Shown piece after piece: positions 47,010-57,200 of a DNA stretch of 64,000 nt. How positions within the stretch are numbered: the first letter of the stretch is position 1; every line of letters starts with the position of its first letter. The notes beneath the pieces are model-generated. The model had not been told where the DNA came from, made no database searches, and was given only the letters and a program-made list of their open reading frames with translations. Source of the stretch: an uncultured Dehalococcoidia bacterium (lineage in GTDB: Bacteria; Chloroflexota; Dehalococcoidia; Lucifugimonadales; UBA1127); assembly GCA_951812285.1 (NCBI GenBank), contig OX638292.1, positions 1,590,551 to 1,654,550 on the forward strand, in the 5' to 3' direction. The translations under genes and the position numbers were made by a program.

Positions 47010-49550
47010 GTGCCCGCCAAGCTGCGGTTGGAATCCATGGCAACGGGGAAGGCTCGTTACAGCAAGGAATCGGGAGAAGAGGAACCGACTGGCCGGCCCT
47101 CTCGATCAGCAAAACGTAGCATTGCGCCACGGCATGACAGTGTGCGGCCCGTGGACGTTGGTGACCTGCTGCATGAGATTGAATCGCTCCGGAGGAGGCT
47201 TTCGGAGCTCAGTGACGCCAGCCGTCTGGTCAGCGAGAGCCTCGAACTCGATGTCGTCCTACGGAATGTCATTGACAACGCACGTTCCCTGACCGGCGCA
47301 CGATATGGGGCCCTCCTGACCTACGAACAGTCAGGGGCCATACAGGACTTCATTACCTCCGGGTTCTCGTCCGCGGAGATCGAGCGACTCGGCGCCTTGC
47401 CCCAGGGTCTGGGACTACTGGGGTACATGAACGAGATACGAGAGCCGCTCAGGCTATCGAACATCTCCGACCATCCCAGATCGGTCGGATTTCCCGAGAA
47501 CCACCCGCCCATGAAGACCTTTCTCGGCATGCCAATCCGCATTCGCGATGAGTACGTCGGCACCATCTACCTGACGGAGAAGGTAGGCGGCGCGGAGTTT
47601 ACGAGCGAAGACCAAGACATCCTAGTGATGTTTGCCTCCCAAGCCGGCGCGGCAATCTCCAACGCACGGAGATACCAGGAGGAACAGCGAGCCAGAGACG
47701 ACCTGGAGGCGCTGGTCAACATATCACCCGTCGGCGTTGTGGTCTTTGACGCCAGGACCGGGCATCTGGTCTCGGCGAACGATGAGACGAGACGACTTGT
47801 GGGCAGGCTTCATACGCCGACCCGTTCTCTTGCCGACGTACTCTCAGTGATGGCCCTGCGAAGGGCGGACGGGAGCAACATTCCGATGGAAGAGCTCCCC
47901 ACCGTGAAGGCGTTGACCCGCGGAGAGACCATCTTCGCCGACGAGGTGGTCATACACCCGCCGGACGGACGGGGGGCGATCACCGCACTTGTAAACGCCA
48001 GGCCGATTCGCCGGGAAGACGGCGACATCGTGTCGGTTGTCGCCACGATTCAGGATATAACGCCATTGGAACAGATGAAGAAGCAACGGGCAGAGTTCCT
48101 GAGCAACGTGAGCCACGAGTTGCGGACGCCGCTAAGCGCCATCAAGGGATCGACGTCCACCCTGCTGAATTCGACGTATCCGTTGGGCGCCGCCGAAACG
48201 CGGCAGTTCATCAGGGTGATCGACGAGCAGTCGGACCATATGCATCGGCTGTTAAACAACCTGGTCGACATGACACAGATCGAGTCCGGGACGCTGTCTG
48301 TGGTCCCCGAACCCAAGGACGTCGGGGACCTGCTTCGCCGGGCGAGAGATGCGCACGTCCATGCAACGGCGGGAGGAAGCATCGTCGAATTTCAACTGGC
48401 GCCGAGTCTTCCCAAGGTGATGGCTGACGAGGCGAGAGTGATGCAGGTCCTCAACCATATGATTGCAAGTGCATCGAGGCACACATCAGGACCAGCCGCT
48501 GTCAGGATTACCGCGGTGGTGGAAGACGTGTACGTTGCCATAACAGTGGCCACCAAGGGCGAAAGCGCGGGAACTCTCAACCCGCCGCTCCAATTGGGGA
48601 GGTTTGCCCGTGCCGGTGATGGGTTGGGTGAGGGAGAAAACGGCAAAGACTTTGGCATTGCTCTCTGCGTGGGCATAGTCGAGGCGCATGGGGGACGCCT
48701 GTCGGTCGAGGAGGGAAGGGAGGGACGTGGCCGCGGCTTCACCTTCACGATACCAGCGGTCGACGAGGCCGTCTCGGTTGAGGGATTGGAGGGGTCTCGG
48801 CACCCGTCAACTCACGGCTCTCGCGAGGGGCAGGCGCGAGTCCTGGGATTCGTTGCGGACCCGGATACGGCCAGGTATGCGCGTGACATACTTTCTCAGG
48901 CTGACTATTTTGTCTCAATGACGGGAGACCTCGAAGAGGCCGAGGGCATAATCGAGACCCAGAAACCCCATGTCATCCTGTTGGAGCCGTTGGCGCGATG
49001 GCCAGAAGGCCTTGAGACATTGGTACACATCTATAGGGTCTCAGGCGTGCCAGTGATCTTCGTGGCCGGGCACGGATGGGACCAGTATATTTCCCGCGCC
49101 TTTGAGCTTGGCGCGTTTGACTACATCTCCAAGCCGTTCACATCGACTGAGCTCCTGGCGCGTGTGGCCGCTGCCCTGCGAAGGTGGTGGGCGGCCGGAC
49201 GGCAAGAGCCTTCGGTGCGCTACCTGCACGGCGATCTTGCCATCGACTTCCTCGAACGCGAGGTGAGTGTCGCCGGCAATCCCGTCCACCTGACAGCAAC
49301 CGAGTACAAGCTCCTTGTCGAGCTCTCGGCGGCTGCGGGACGTGTGACGACACACGATCAGCTGTTGCGAAGGGTCTGGGGGCCGCTCTACTCCGGAGAC
49401 GCTCGACTAGTGCGTACGTACGTCAAGGGATTACGTCACAAGTTAGGCGACGATGCCGCGCACCCCACCTATATCTTCACCGAGCCCGGGGTCGGGTACC
49501 GGATGCCGAAGCCATCAAACGACCAGCGACCCGAGATGGAGGCGCCATGA
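47010..49550 (+). CDS. Single-chain GAF-PAS-histidine kinase-REC-winged-helix regulator with degenerate catalytic sites
   Basis: This protein has 846 residues from GTG 47010 (ATG 47037 possible); there is no signal peptide or TM, so it is cytoplasmic. Order: short coiled coil (52-75), GAF (about 76-225), PAS (235-350), HisKA with VSHELRTPLSAIKG (His369), HATPase-like (about 440-585), REC-like (608-720), OmpR/PhoB winged helix (739-835, LTATEYKLLVELS to GVGYRM). The kinase N-box reads QVLNHMIASASRH: both usual Asn positions are His483 and Ser487, and the Asp-Gly motifs are poorly kept. In REC the phospho-acceptor is Glu659 (VILLEPLA) and the acidic pair is ADPD; Lys708 is conserved. I infer a ligand-sensing DNA-binding regulator derived from a two-component pair. 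degV overlaps its stop. Confidence 0.85.
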   Translation: MPAKLRLESMATGKARYSKESGEEEPTGRPSRSAKRSIAPRHDSVRPVDVGDLLHEIESLRRRLSELSDASRLVSESLELDVVLRNVIDNARSLTGARYGALLTYEQSGAIQDFITSGFSSAEIERLGALPQGLGLLGYMNEIREPLRLSNISDHPRSVGFPENHPPMKTFLGMPIRIRDEYVGTIYLTEKVGGAEFTSEDQDILVMFASQAGAAISNARRYQEEQRARDDLEALVNISPVGVVVFDARTGHLVSANDETRRLVGRLHTPTRSLADVLSVMALRRADGSNIPMEELPTVKALTRGETIFADEVVIHPPDGRGAITALVNARPIRREDGDIVSVVATIQDITPLEQMKKQRAEFLSNVSHELRTPLSAIKGSTSTLLNSTYPLGAAETRQFIRVIDEQSDHMHRLLNNLVDMTQIESGTLSVVPEPKDVGDLLRRARDAHVHATAGGSIVEFQLAPSLPKVMADEARVMQVLNHMIASASRHTSGPAAVRITAVVEDVYVAITVATKGESAGTLNPPLQLGRFARAGDGLGEGENGKDFGIALCVGIVEAHGGRLSVEEGREGRGRGFTFTIPAVDEAVSVEGLEGSRHPSTHGSREGQARVLGFVADPDTARYARDILSQADYFVSMTGDLEEAEGIIETQKPHVILLEPLARWPEGLETLVHIYRVSGVPVIFVAGHGWDQYISRAFELGAFDYISKPFTSTELLARVAAALRRWWAAGRQEPSVRYLHGDLAIDFLEREVSVAGNPVHLTATEYKLLVELSAAAGRVTTHDQLLRRVWGPLYSGDARLVRTYVKGLRHKLGDDAAHPTYIFTEPGVGYRMPKPSNDQRPEMEAP

Positions 49551-50392
49551 CTGTCAGGGTTGTTACCGACAGCACCTCCGGCATCGACCGGAGTACAGCC
49601 GAGGCTATGGGCATCACTGTCGTTGCGCAAAGTGTCCACTTCGGCACCCGCTCCTTCGAAGACGGCGTCACAATCATGCCGGACCAATTCTACGAGATGC
49701 TGTCGAGCAGCGCTGAACTGCCTACAACATCGCAGGCGTCGCCTGGCCGCTTCAAGGAGGCGTATGAAGAGCTGGGCCGGGATGCCGACGGAATCGTTTC
49801 AATCCACATCTCGTCAAAGATCAGCGGCACCTGGAACTCGGCCTTGCAGGGGGCCTCGGAATCGTCTACGGGTTGCCCGATCGAGGTGATTGATTCCCTG
49901 CAAGCCTCCATGGGCCTGGGTCTGGTCGTATTCGAGGCTGCGGCCGCCGCCGGCCGTGGAGCCAATCAGGAGGAGGTCGTGGCGCGGGCGCGAAGCGCAG
50001 CAGGGCGCGCCCGATGCCTGTGCCTGCTAGAGACCCTCAAATACCTTCAGAAGGGCGGGCGTATCGGAAAGGCGCAGGCGCTGTTGGGCTCCGCCCTGAA
50101 GATCAAGCCCATGATCATCGTTCGCGATGGAATGGTGCATCCGTTGGGAAAGGCAAGGACATTCAAGAAAGCCCTGTCCCACCTGAAGGCAGCCGCTCGG
50201 GAGTTCGCGCCGGTCGAGTCATTGGCTGTCACCTACAGCACCACTCCCGACGTTGCGCGCGACGTTGCCAACGATCTGAGGGACCTCTTGCCGGAGGGCG
50301 TTGAGCCACACATCGCCCGATTGGGACCGGCCTTGGGCGTATACGCCGGCCCAGGAGCCATTGAAATCTCGCTGGTCCAAGCCGAAGAGTAA
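49547..50392 (+). CDS. degV: DegV-family fatty-acid-binding protein
   Basis: This is a 281-residue protein. ATG 49547 overlaps the stop of the preceding regulator in ATGA, with GGAGG just upstream, so translation is coupled. Family blocks: VRVVTDSTSGIDRSTAEAMGITVV at the start, TSQASPGRFKEAYEEL (about 63-78), VSIHISSKISGTWNSALQGA (about 84-103), VIDSLQASMGLGLVVFEAA (about 112-130) and TLKYLQKGGRIGKAQALLGS (about 163-182). DegV/FakB proteins present bound fatty acids to a FakA kinase. No fakA is in the window. Coupling to a regulator with sensor domains suggests lipid or membrane-state signalling, which is inference. Confidence 0.88.
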   Translation: MTVRVVTDSTSGIDRSTAEAMGITVVAQSVHFGTRSFEDGVTIMPDQFYEMLSSSAELPTTSQASPGRFKEAYEELGRDADGIVSIHISSKISGTWNSALQGASESSTGCPIEVIDSLQASMGLGLVVFEAAAAAGRGANQEEVVARARSAAGRARCLCLLETLKYLQKGGRIGKAQALLGSALKIKPMIIVRDGMVHPLGKARTFKKALSHLKAAAREFAPVESLAVTYSTTPDVARDVANDLRDLLPEGVEPHIARLGPALGVYAGPGAIEISLVQAEE

Positions 50393-51236
50393 TTCCGGAC
50401 GGACGGCCCGTCGATAGGTCCTGACGCTCACGCGGAGCATCGGGCTCCTCTCTCTCTTCTGACACTGCAGAGTCCGACGGCTGGCAGCCGGACGGAGATC
50501 GCGGAAAACAGGCCAGAATTACGCCATCCGGCGCCACCCTCTCCCCCTGGGTCTCCCTACGATCCAATCTTCATGGAATCCCTCACGGCCAATTGAGGAA
50601 ATCCTCACGGCATTCTCATACGCGGTCTGTACTGTGTTTCATAGGGCAATAGCTCTATCTGGTTGGAGCGGTATGGACGCCGTTGACTCGGTGAATGCCG
50701 CTCTCGACGCAGATAGCTGAGAAAGCCCGACGACCCTGGAGCATGCGTGGCGGGGCTGGTGGATGGGGTAGTGAGAGGCATAGCTCAGGTAGTAACTCCC
50801 CACTGCTTCACTCACATCCAGTTGTCCGTGCCCAGGTCATTTCTGGGTGGGCCCCCCAAGCAGCCAGCAGAGATGTTGCGTATCGGTCGGTCGGGCGCAA
50901 GCCGGTTGACGAGGTCCCGATCCAGGGGCGACGGCTGCTCAGCGACCGGCGGGCTGCGATGCTCACGCCGACCAACGAGGGTCCGGCCCTGACGCAGGGC
51001 CTCCTCCACCACCGCGTCCGGGCATTCGGCTCCGTGTTCTGCGAGGGCATCGGCGAAGAGGGGCTGGCGGGTCTCTCCTCGGTGTCATCGGGAGTGGAGG
51101 CCACCCACGCGGCATACGGGAAGTCGCGGATACGGTAGACGCACCCCTCAGGAAGCATGGGGCGCTCAGTGATCAAGGCCACATTTAAAGCGGAACGGGT
51201 GTTGCAAGAGGCCTGCTCGTGTAGGAGGACTCTGCT
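50393..51236. other. Intergenic region before the Calx-beta giant
   Basis: 844 bp. A 147-codon plus-strand frame at 50695-51138 has no ribosome-binding site and unlikely composition, so it is not called. The operator-like cluster at 50581-50625 is the main visible signal. Confidence 0.4.
50581..50625. promoter_or_regulatory. Direct repeats and palindrome, possible OmpR-type regulator site
   Basis: CCTCACGGC occurs at 50581-50589 and 50603-50611, a 22-bp (two-turn) spacing. Between them TGAGGA-AA-TCCTCA is a palindrome (50594-50607). After the second copy CTCA recurs 11 bp on (CTCACGGCATT, CTCATACGCGG). Eleven-base tandem half-sites are typical of PhoB/OmpR-class winged helices such as the one encoded at 47010. 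Confidence 0.35.
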
Positions 51237-54200
51237 GTGAACCGTTGCGCCAGGGCGGTCGCATACCTGTTCCTTACCATCGCGTCTGCCCTGGCGCTGA
51301 CCGCAGCGAATGTAGCATTCAACGACCAACCGGCCCATGCCCAGGCGAACACCTCCGCAATCACCATTGAGGCCGACCAGGCAAGTGTCTACGAAGGCGG
51401 CCTGGCGACCTTCACACTCACCCGTTACGGGGGCCACGTCGATCCCATGATGGTCCAGGTCAAGACATGGGAGCCCGACTGGGACACCCCCTCTCCCAAT
51501 CCAACCGAGCAGACCCATGACGTCATGTTCGCGGAAGGGTCCCGCCTCGCCACGTTGAGGGTTGCCGCGTATAGGGACACACGGACCGACGCCGCAAACA
51601 CCACATTGAAGGCACAGATACAGGCCGCATCCGATAACAGCTATTCGGTAAGCAACACAGACACGGCGACTGTCGAGGTTGTCGATTTCGGGAGCAGCGC
51701 ACCTCTGCCGGTGCTCAGCATCGCCAACGTCGCGGCGTCCATAACGGAGGGGAGTCCGGCCGAGTTCCGGCTGACCCGCGCCGGCGAAATGGCGCCGGCG
51801 ATCACCGTCGAAATCCGCGTGGAAGACCAGGGCAACCTGCTGCGGGGCGACCTCTGGGACCCGCCGCCAGAGATTCCCACCCAGGTGGACATCGCCGCCA
51901 ACCACGGCGCGGCAACCCTGTCGATTCCCGTCCCCGATGACCTGCGCGACATGCCCTCGGATGACCTGAAGGTCGTTGTGCTTCCGTCATCCGACTACCT
52001 CCTCGGAGAAGGGATCGAGGTGTCGGATTCGATCCGGGTGAATGACAACGACGCGGCGCAGGAGTTGGAGCTCAACTTCGGGAAAGACGGGACCAACGGC
52101 GCCTCCGTGAGCGAGAGCAACGCCGATAAGTTGGCGATCGTCGTCAAACGCCGCCAGCAGGACGCCAACTCCGGCAATTCAGCATTCGTGACCGTCCGGG
52201 TAGAGACCGATCGCGGCGGCGACGACTGGAGACTCGAGGACTGGACCGAGGACACCGGGACGGGCCGCCTGCACAGGGACTACCCGCTGGAGCTCACGGG
52301 CAGCGACCTCGAAGTCAAGGAAGAGCTGAGAGTAACGTTCAACGGCGAGCCTGAAGGCAACTGGAACTACTGGGCATCCATCAGGCCCATCGAGGGCTAC
52401 GCGGGAGGGCAGCTGACCTCCAGCGAGGAGGCGCAGTACTGGACTGTCAAATCGGGGTTTCGCGAGACCGCTGTCAACGCGACCGACAGTGGGTCAAGCA
52501 ATGGCTCCATCTCTATCGATGCCGACGTGACCACGGTGACCGAGGGCCAGAGCGTCCTGCTAACCCTTTACCGGGTCGACGGCCCGATGAGCAAACCCGT
52601 TACTGTCCAGGTCAGGACAAGAGAGCCAAGCCGCAACCCCGGGTCTGGGACGAACCCCAGCACCGAATTCCACGACGTGACGATCCAGCCCTGGGAAGGC
52701 GACGCCGAATTCACTGTCTATCCCTACGTGGACGCGGTCACCGAGACCGGCACCGACGAGCTGATAGCGAATATCGTCAGCATCAACCAGGTCGACGGCG
52801 CCGACCGCTACCTAGAGGGGAGCCCCAACAGGCTCGAAATCGACATCACAGACCCTCCCTCCGGCAGCACCCTGGTCACAGTGGCCGCCAATCCCACTTC
52901 TGTAGTCGAGGGTGGAAGCACTACCGTCACCTTCACCCGGGCCGGCGGAGACACGGCCCAGCCGCTGACCGTGAACATCGGAGTGGTCGACCCGGATGAG
53001 CGCCTCCGGGGCAACCATTGGGACACGGCGCCCGCCATCCCCACCGAGGTGACGTTCCCGGCCAATTCCACCACGCGGACAGTGACCCTGACCTTCCCCG
53101 ACGACCAGCGGGACCTGGAGCTCGCCGGATTGGTTTATGTCCACGTCCTGCCGGGAATGGGCTACTACCTTGGCCAGACCGGGAAGGACGGCACCTTCAC
53201 CACCCTGTCGGTCTCCGACAACGACACGGCCCAGGAACTCACTTTCAAGTGGGGCCAGATAAGCCACGAAAGTGAGCACTGGGAAGCGGGAGAATCCTAC
53301 CTGACCTGTGACCAGGGTCAAGGGAATTGTTCGCCCCTGATCTGTGATGAGGGAGAGGGGAACTGTACCCCCGGCCCGGCGGAAGGGACCTTCTACTATG
53401 AGGACGGCCGCAGTTTCGTAGTCCAACACGAGCTGCAGGAACCCCACCCCGCCCATTTCCTGGTCAGCCGTCGCGCTCAAGACATCGGCAAGACCACAAC
53501 CTTCGTCGTCCGGGTGGAGCACAACCGCGGGTGGGAGAGTCCCCGTCACACCGATTGGTCCGTCGATCCGGAAACGGGAAACCGCTACAAGGAGTTTCCC
53601 CTGACGCTGACGGGAAACCAGAGGCAAGTGGTTGGACGAATCGAGCTGCTCGACAACGGGATCATTGACCACAATCTGTGGCAATACTCCGCTGAGATCA
53701 GGCAGATAGAGGACGCCGCCGACGGAAACGCACTCAGCCCCACTGTCGAGGGCCAGTACTGGACGGTGAGCGGCGACAGGAAGAAGACCATTCGGCCTGA
53801 CCTTGTACTGGGCGTGATTGTCAAGATCGATTCGGTGGCGCCCAAGCCGGTAGCCGAGGGGCAGGCCGTGACCATCACCCTGGAGCGCCAATTTGGAAAT
53901 CCCCTGGAGCCCTACGAGGTCCAGGTGCGCACATGGGAACCGAACCGGAGCGTGGCCGACGGCACCAATCCAACAGACCAGATCCACGATGTGGTATTCC
54001 CCGCGGTCCAGATGACGGACCGGTTTGTGCAATACGTTGATCAGACCCAGACGCTGACCGTCGCCACCTATGACGACTCGGTGTATGAGCCCCGGGATAC
54101 CTTCATGGCCGCTCTCAGCGTTTACTCTGCGTACTCGGATAGAACACTGCTGCTCTCAACTAAGAAAGTAAACATTACGGACGACGACCGCGCCACCATA

Positions 54201-57200
54201 ACGCTCTCGGTGGACGACACCAGCATAGCGGAGGGCGAGACCGCCACCTTCACCCTGACTCGGGGCAACAACACCGCAAACGAGCTGATCGTGGGCGTGT
54301 CGGTGGATGACCCCGGCGGATTCCTGGAGGGCAACTATGCTTCGGAAGCGGTTGCCGTGCCTTCCAACGTCGTGTTTGCGGCGGGCGAAGCGACCAAGGA
54401 GATCGCGATCACGCCCCCCGACGACTGGCGGGACATTCCTGACAACGCCATAACGTTCACGGTGGCTACGGAGCCGGACTACGACATTGTGGGCTCGAGC
54501 TCGTTGACGGTGCAGGTGGCGGACAACGACGTGGCGCCGCAGGTGTCCATCAGCTTCAACCACGCGGAAGTCGATGAGGGCAACGACCTTGTCCTGATGG
54601 TTACCCGTACGGGAGAGGACAAGAACCCCCTGGAAATCCCCGTAACTGTCGGCCCGGTGGGCAATCAACAATACGGCGTATTCGGCATGGACGAGGGCAT
54701 CTCCCAGTTGCGCCTAACATACCGTCAGCCCGACGACAGCTTCCGGGGGCCGGACCACCACTACGAGGCGACCATCCACCCCGGGCGCCCCGAATTCTGG
54801 TTGCCGACGGGCGCCACCACCGTCAACGGCGCCATCCTAGACAACGACCCCTACGTCGTGAGTGTGGAGGCCATTACCCGTGAAGTGGACGAGGGGAACC
54901 TGATCTACTACCGGATCTCCCACAGCGGGCACACCGGGGAGCCCCTCCAAGTAATGGTAGACCACACAGAGACGGGCAATGCGGTGTACGACGGGACTCT
55001 GGGAAACCACACGCACACCATTCCCGCCGGGTCTTCGTCCATCACGCGGGCCTACCTGACCCATCGCAACGACGGCTACGACGGGGCTGCGGAATTCACG
55101 GTCGAGCTGCTGGCCGACGCCGCGTATGAGATCGACGGGGGGAGCTCGTCCGCCACCGTCATGGTCAGGGACAAGGACCCGCTGCCGGTGCTGGGATTCC
55201 CCGACACAGACACCGTAGTCAGCGAAGGCGCCGGTACCGTCGAGATCTGGGTGGATTTGCTCGCGGCCGTGGCCCCTCTCAAGACCGTAACCGTCGATTT
55301 CAGCGTCAACGACCACTTCACGGGCGATGGCCTCAGTGTCACACAGAGTACGGGAACACTCACCTTTGCCCCGGGGGAGACCAGCGCGGCCATCACGGTG
55401 GAAGTCCTGCAGAACTCCATCGCCGGATACAAAGAGCGCTTCCACGTAGTCCTGTCAAACCCCGTCCATGCTGCCCTCCAGGACGGCGCAGCCAACCTCG
55501 TCCATGATGGGGTCATCGAAGACGACGAATCGGTGGTCACGCTGGAGGCCCAGGCGGAGGCCGTCGACGAGGGCAGCGACGTCATCCTGACCCTCACTCG
55601 CACCGGCGATACGACCAATGAGCTCACCGTGTGGCTGCAGGTCGCCAAGACCGCTCCCCAGGCCGACAGCCGCCAGGACACCGTCGTGTTCCCGGCGGAG
55701 GACGCCACGGTGGAGCACACGATAACCACGACGGACGACGAGGAAAGGAACGGCTCTCACACCGTGACCGCCACGCTCCTTGACCCGCCTACCATTGGCG
55801 AGCCCAGGACCTTCTGGGTGGGAAGCCCGTCCAGCGACAGGGTGACGGTGCGGGAAATCTCCTTGGAGACTGTCAACCTCTTGACCCCCACACTACGGGT
55901 GGCCGAGGGAGAATCAATAAGCCTGGAATTGACCAGGTCGGGCGCGAGCCCTCTCACGGTGACCCTGGAAGTGACCGAGACCGGTGACTACACCACCGGC
56001 GCCCTGCCTGAGACCGTATCCTTCGGTTTACAAGAACGACATGTGACAGTCACAATCCCGACCCAGAACGACACCACCGCCGAGGACGTCGGCAAATTGA
56101 CCGTAACACTGGTGGACGGCACAAACTACCGGGCCGGCTGGCCCAACACCCACACCTTCACCATCTACGACGACGACGGCGCGAAGCCCGCAGTCTCGGT
56201 CACCAGGGACCAGGCCTGGGTGAACGAGGGACAGCCGGTGTCCTTCACCGTCAGCCGCAGCACCCCCACGGATGACGCTCTGCAGGCCCGGCTCGAGCTC
56301 AACCGGGTCAGGTACCGGGTGACCCGGGCGGACCTGGACGACCCCACGCGGGGCATCACCACCCCTGAGAACCACATCCACTTCGACACCGAGGAGATCA
56401 CCGTCGATTTCCCGGCCGGAACGCGGACCGTGACCGTCACCCGGCCGACCGACGACGACAGCCTGAACTACGGCAACAGCACGTACCACGCCACGGTCCT
56501 CAACGACGCGGACGACGACTACGTCGCCCTGTACAACGCATCGGCCTTCATATGGGTCCAGGACGATGACATACCCACGGTGACCGGGTCCTCGACAACC
56601 ATCGAACGGTACGCGGGGCACCACCAGACGTTTCTTCCCTTCACCCGCACTGGCGACGATTCCGGCAGGCTGCTGCTGCTGGACGCCGCCTTTACTGGTG
56701 TCGTCCACCAGCCCGCACCGCTGCAGGATGATTCACATACCAGATCCGAAGTAACGGGATGGGGATTCGCGCCGGGGGATTCAACCGGCGTTAGTATCGG
56801 GACGATTGGTGTCCCGGCGGCCCTTGGCCGAAGTGGGACCATCGTGCTGCAGCCCCACTACTGTCCAAATAACCCGTCGGCCTGCGGCTACTACCCCCAA
56901 TACCAGTTGGGGACCCCGTCGAGCATAACTTACCGGTACTACAGCAACTTCATGGGTGTGCGTATCAAGAGGGACAAGGCCTCGGTGAGCGAGGGTGACT
57001 CCGCAACCTTCACCCTGCACCGCCACGGGGGAAAGCCCGACTCCCTGACCCGCCCCCTCGACGTGAAAGTCCTGGTGACCCAGGAGGGCGACTTCATAAC
57101 CGGCGCCGCTCCCCAGACGGTGACCTTCGCCGCCAACCAGTCAACCGCCACGCTCAGCCTACCGACAACCGACGACGGCGTGGACGAGCTCGACGGCGCC

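Noticed and set aside
50695-51138. Plus-strand frame of 147 codons before the Calx-beta giant
   Set aside because: No ribosome-binding site, no family resemblance, and ordinary intergenic composition.
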